A stretch of DNA of 7,919 nt, taken from NCBI GenBank assembly GCA_902385515.1, contig CABMGC010000017.1:1-7919 (forward strand). The letters run 5' to 3'. Origin of the DNA: an uncultured archaeon. Lineage in GTDB: Archaea; Micrarchaeota; Micrarchaeia; Micrarchaeales; CABMGC01. The notes under the pieces are model-generated. The model did no database searches. It was given only the letters and a program-made list of their open reading frames with translations, and had not been told where the DNA came from. Each line of letters begins with the position of its first letter. The stretch's first letter is position 1. The translations under genes were made by a program, and so were the position numbers. Below are positions 5,151 to 7,919 of this stretch, piece after piece.

Positions 5151-7919
5151 ATGAAGAATAGCTTATACTTAATGCTGCCTGTCATCGCAATGACACTCTT
5201 TGCGTTTGCGATGCACTTTTCGTCCGCATCGCTTAATCTTCTCCCTCTTCCGATGCTCTCGCCTCCTCATCCAACCATCCAGGTATACAATATATCCCAT
5301 TGGGGATACGGGCCGGTTTTTTCGGAAGCGGTATCGGGTAACTACCTGTATGATGGAGAAGGGAGCGAGTTCGTCGTATGGAACCGGCTGCCCCTAGTGA
5401 ACCCAGTTAAGCTGTCTGCTGTAGATCTGGGTTTCGAGATATATGGAGTTACCGTTAGCGGGAACTATGCCTACGCAGTGACCTCTAAGGGAGGTCTGTT
5501 CGTAATTGACGTGTCTAACAAGCTGAATCCGACAATCATAGGTCATGCTGCTCCGGTCTATCACAACGCTTACTACAGCGCTGCCTATTACGCCAACCTC
5601 GAAGAGGGCGGCGCCAATGTCAAAGTCGCAGGCAATTACGCCTACGTTGCGGCAGCCCGGTATGGCTTCGTAATCTACGACATCTCGAATAAGGCAAACC
5701 CTGTTGAAGTCGGATGGTCCCCTGCCGCGACACCGCTAGGTATAGAAATAAGTGGGAGTTATGCGTTCCTAAGCGGATACGGCAATGTGACGATATTCAA
5801 CATAAACGCTCCAACCAATCCAGTGGTGGTATCGACATGGAAAATCCCCTCGAGTTGGGGATCCGTAGACGTGACCTGCGCCAAGGACCAGATGTTCGGG
5901 CTGAATGTAACCGGCAACGTAATGTACGTCGCAGATTACGGACTTGGGCTGTGGGCGGTGAACATTGCCAACATCGCCTCTCCCACCACTGTGGGATTTG
6001 TAGGGCCTGGCATTTGCAATCAAGAGGACGCGGAAGACGTCAAAGTTGTCGGAAATACCGCTTATGTATCTTGGTTCTACGAGGGGCTGTACGCGGTCAA
6101 CATCACCAATCCTGCAGCCATGACGATGAGGCTGCTACAGCAGTATCTCGGCCCTAACCAGAATGTATCTGTGCTGCTTTATCCTGGATATGAATACAAG
6201 CTTGCAATGAGCGGCAACTATGTCTATATGGCAGGCCAGTATAAAGGCATATCGATCTACGACGTTGCCAATCCGCCGAATGAAGTGGGTATCGTGGGTG
6301 TGGCTCAACCAAGGTTCGGAAGGACATTCTATGTCATAGAGAACGGCAATTACCTATATGCGACGCAGGACGGCTATCTTGTCACAGTGAACATAACCGA
6401 TCCGGCAAATCCAGTCTACAGCACCGAGTACAATTACGCAGGCAGGGGTCAAGGACCGATGGCCATAGTGGGTCATTACCTTTACCAAGCGGGTGGTTGG
6501 GTCGGAGTTAGCGTATACGACATAACCAACCCTGCCAATCCAGTCTGGAAGCATACCTGGAGCAACAGCGCCTATGGGGGTGCGTATTATTCCAACGGAT
6601 ATATACACACGAGCAATTTCAGCGACTACGTCTTGCTGAACATATCTAATCCAACAAGTCCGAAGGCCGCGGGCTCATTGGCAATTCCTAATCTGCAGAG
6701 CTATCTGCCTACCGGCAGATATACCTATGTGACGACGTACAGCGATTTCGAGGTTCTTGACGTCTCGAACCCAAAGAGCATTGTCGTGGTCGGGAGCGTT
6801 CCGATCACATCGCCGGTTACGGGCACAACCGCCTACTCCCCCGTGCTCGCTTACGGAAACTACGCCTATGTTACTGGAGGCTATGACACTATACAAATAA
6901 TCAACTTGACCAATAAGGCCAGCCCACGGCTAGCTAGCACATACACCTTGCCAGGAGTGGGTGGGCAGATATCAATGTGGGAGAACTATCTCATCGCTAG
7001 CGGCACCGGAGGTACGAGCTTTTTCAACCTCAGCACCAATCCGGTAAACCTCGCCCCTGAAGTGACGTATGCTTTCACGGGCCTGACTAACGTGACCGCC
7101 AAAGCGATTTATGTATATCAAGGCTACAACGGCGGAGGCATAGGCATTTACCGCCACAGTTCAATCCTGACGAACTCGGCAACCACTACTGTCGGCTCTA
7201 CAACCACCATTGCAGGCTCGACAACCACGATCGCAGGAGGTCTTTCGGTAGCGGTGTCTCCGTCAAATTCGCCGGTCAATGCCGGCCAATACCAAACTCT
7301 AACTGCAACCATATCTGACGGAACCTTCCCATATTCCTACAACTTCCTTGTGTACAACGGACTGATAAACTCTGGATCGTTTGCCTCAAATTCCTATAGT
7401 GTGGGCACTCAACCCTATGGCGTCGCAGTGGCCACTAACGGCAACGTCTGGGTTACCAACCACGGCGGCGGCACTGTCACGAAGCTCTCTTCTTCAGGTG
7501 CAACACTTGGCACCTACAACGCAGGTTCGGGCGACAGAGGAATAGCAATTGACGCAGGAGGAAACGTCTTCGTCGCCAACTCTGGCGACTATACTGTCAC
7601 AAAGCTCTCTTCTTCAGGTGCAACGTTGGGCACCTACAACGTGAACTATCCGATCGGCGTCGCCGTAGACCCATCCGGCAACGTCTGGGTCACAAACTAC
7701 GCTGGCGGTTCAGTGACAAAATTATCGAACACAGGCTCTACGCTGGGCTCTTACGTGGTAGGTAACCAGCCTTGGGGTTTGGCGATAGACCCATCCGGCA
7801 ACGTCTGGGTGTCTAGCGCCGCGGATGACAAAGTCACTAAATTGTCAAGCACAGGAAACAGGATTGGCTCTTTCGTGGTAGGCAGCCACCCCATCGGCGT
7901 CGCCGTAGACCCATCCGGC
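5151..7919 (+). CDS. Large secreted double beta-propeller surface protein (LVIVD repeats, Thr linker, NHL/YVTN-like repeats), 3' end outside window
   Basis: This frame stays open for 923 codons to the last base, so the C-terminus is missing. Residues 1-26 look like a signal peptide: K2, a hydrophobic stretch about 5-21, then small residues FSSA. Residues about 40-670 hold roughly 13 LVIVD-type repeats, each with a core like GNYAYVA...GFVIYDISNKANPVEVG. These are predicted propeller blades, found in many archaeal and bacterial cell-surface proteins. Residues 671-697 form a Thr-rich linker with STTTIAG twice. Residues 698-747 resemble the first half of an Ig-like domain (SVAVSPSNSPVNAGQ, TLTATISDGTFPYSY). 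From 748 onward come 40-residue NHL/YVTN-like blades. At least eleven N-x-S/T sequons suggest N-glycosylation. Only a few cysteines occur (in VTCAK and GICNQ). A role in adhesion or as a cell-envelope component is inference; ligand and anchor are unseen. Confidence 0.9.
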   Translation, partial: MKNSLYLMLPVIAMTLFAFAMHFSSASLNLLPLPMLSPPHPTIQVYNISHWGYGPVFSEAVSGNYLYDGEGSEFVVWNRLPLVNPVKLSAVDLGFEIYGVTVSGNYAYAVTSKGGLFVIDVSNKLNPTIIGHAAPVYHNAYYSAAYYANLEEGGANVKVAGNYAYVAAARYGFVIYDISNKANPVEVGWSPAATPLGIEISGSYAFLSGYGNVTIFNINAPTNPVVVSTWKIPSSWGSVDVTCAKDQMFGLNVTGNVMYVADYGLGLWAVNIANIASPTTVGFVGPGICNQEDAEDVKVVGNTAYVSWFYEGLYAVNITNPAAMTMRLLQQYLGPNQNVSVLLYPGYEYKLAMSGNYVYMAGQYKGISIYDVANPPNEVGIVGVAQPRFGRTFYVIENGNYLYATQDGYLVTVNITDPANPVYSTEYNYAGRGQGPMAIVGHYLYQAGGWVGVSVYDITNPANPVWKHTWSNSAYGGAYYSNGYIHTSNFSDYVLLNISNPTSPKAAGSLAIPNLQSYLPTGRYTYVTTYSDFEVLDVSNPKSIVVVGSVPITSPVTGTTAYSPVLAYGNYAYVTGGYDTIQIINLTNKASPRLASTYTLPGVGGQISMWENYLIASGTGGTSFFNLSTNPVNLAPEVTYAFTGLTNVTAKAIYVYQGYNGGGIGIYRHSSILTNSATTTVGSTTTIAGSTTTIAGGLSVAVSPSNSPVNAGQYQTLTATISDGTFPYSYNFLVYNGLINSGSFASNSYSVGTQPYGVAVATNGNVWVTNHGGGTVTKLSSSGATLGTYNAGSGDRGIAIDAGGNVFVANSGDYTVTKLSSSGATLGTYNVNYPIGVAVDPSGNVWVTNYAGGSVTKLSNTGSTLGSYVVGNQPWGLAIDPSGNVWVSSAADDKVTKLSSTGNRIGSFVVGSHPIGVAVDPSG
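5268..7160 (+). repeat. LVIVD-type protein repeat region, about 13 divergent units
   Basis: Units of roughly 40-55 residues recur with the pattern V-x-G-N-Y-x-Y-V, a loop, G-x-x-V-Y-D-I-[ST]-N, then P-x-x-P-V-x-V-G. Clear cores are GNYAYAV, GNYAYVA, GSYAFLS, GNVMYVA, GNTAYVS, GNYVYMA, GNYLYAT, GHYLYQA and GNYAYVT. They are diverged at DNA level, unlike the later repeats, so they are older. The count would suit one large or two stacked propellers. Confidence 0.8.
7404..7919 (+). repeat. In-frame 120-bp tandem repeats encoding NHL/YVTN-like propeller blades
   Basis: The units are 7404-7523, 7524-7643, 7644-7760 (117 bp), 7761-7880 and the partial 7881-7919. Each encodes a blade of the form P-x-G-V-A-V-D-P-S-G-N-V-W-V-T-N, a short loop, V-T-K-L-S, then G-x-x-L-G-x-Y. 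Long stretches are nearly identical in DNA: GACCCATCCGGCAACGTCTG begins at 7668 and 7788, and its first 12 bases recur from 7908 to the window end. AAGCTCTCTTCTTCAGGTGC occurs at two sites 120 bp apart. This indicates recent expansion or ongoing gene conversion. The array continues beyond the window. Confidence 0.88.

Noticed and set aside
5714..6157. 147-codon open frame on + strand
   Set aside because: It lies in another frame of the large surface-protein gene, its translation is Arg/Cys/His-rich and low in structure, and the propeller frame explains the DNA fully.
7404..7919. CRISPR-like array
   Set aside because: The period is 120 bp with conserved sequence throughout, and the units are in frame and encode propeller blades.

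Overview
The window looks archaeal. It has archaeal-type TATA boxes (T-rich/TATAT elements about 25 nt ahead of expected starts) and GGTGA-type ribosome-binding sites. It also carries a MEMO1-family gene beside an archaeal HemK2-type methyltransferase, and a secreted, sequon-rich beta-propeller protein with a Thr-rich linker. The linker and surface-protein style recall DPANN lineages such as Micrarchaeota, but that placement is weak inference. I see no rRNA, tRNA, CRISPR array or transposon.

Left block, + strand (1-2424): the 3' part of a MEMO1-family gene is followed after 4 nt by a HemK2/Mtq2-type protein-glutamine methyltransferase. Next, behind its own promoter, comes a sulfatase/alkaline-phosphatase-superfamily enzyme with Thr at the nucleophile position. 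This gene ends 5 nt before a convergent operon.

Middle block, - strand (5001 down to 2430): a tight four-gene operon, read right to left. It encodes a small ribbon-helix-helix (RHH) protein, a 99-residue protein I do not recognise, a CysD-like ATP-pyrophosphatase and a CysN/EF-1A-like GTPase. CysD plus CysN would make adenylyl sulfate (APS) from ATP and sulfate. However, this CysD carries a CC...CxxC cysteine set typical of iron-sulfur APS reductases, and no APS kinase, reductase or sulfotransferase is in view. The operon has a strong TATA box, and a perfect inverted repeat sits between it and the start codon, as expected if the RHH protein represses its own operon. The RHH protein and CysD end in nearly the same short tail (KLRxLGY).

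Right block, + strand (5151 to the window end): one long open gene, 923 codons without a stop and still open. It encodes a secreted protein with about 13 LVIVD-type propeller repeats, a Thr-rich linker, what looks like half of an Ig-like domain, and then a second, different propeller made of 40-residue NHL/YVTN-like repeats that are very similar at DNA level. The 149-bp gap at 5002-5150 is a divergent promoter region.

The best candidate for an undescribed system is the RHH + unknown 99-aa + Cys-rich CysD + CysN operon. It could be a regulated adenylation or sulfur-activation module. A link to the neighbouring sulfatase-fold enzyme or surface glycoprotein is speculation.
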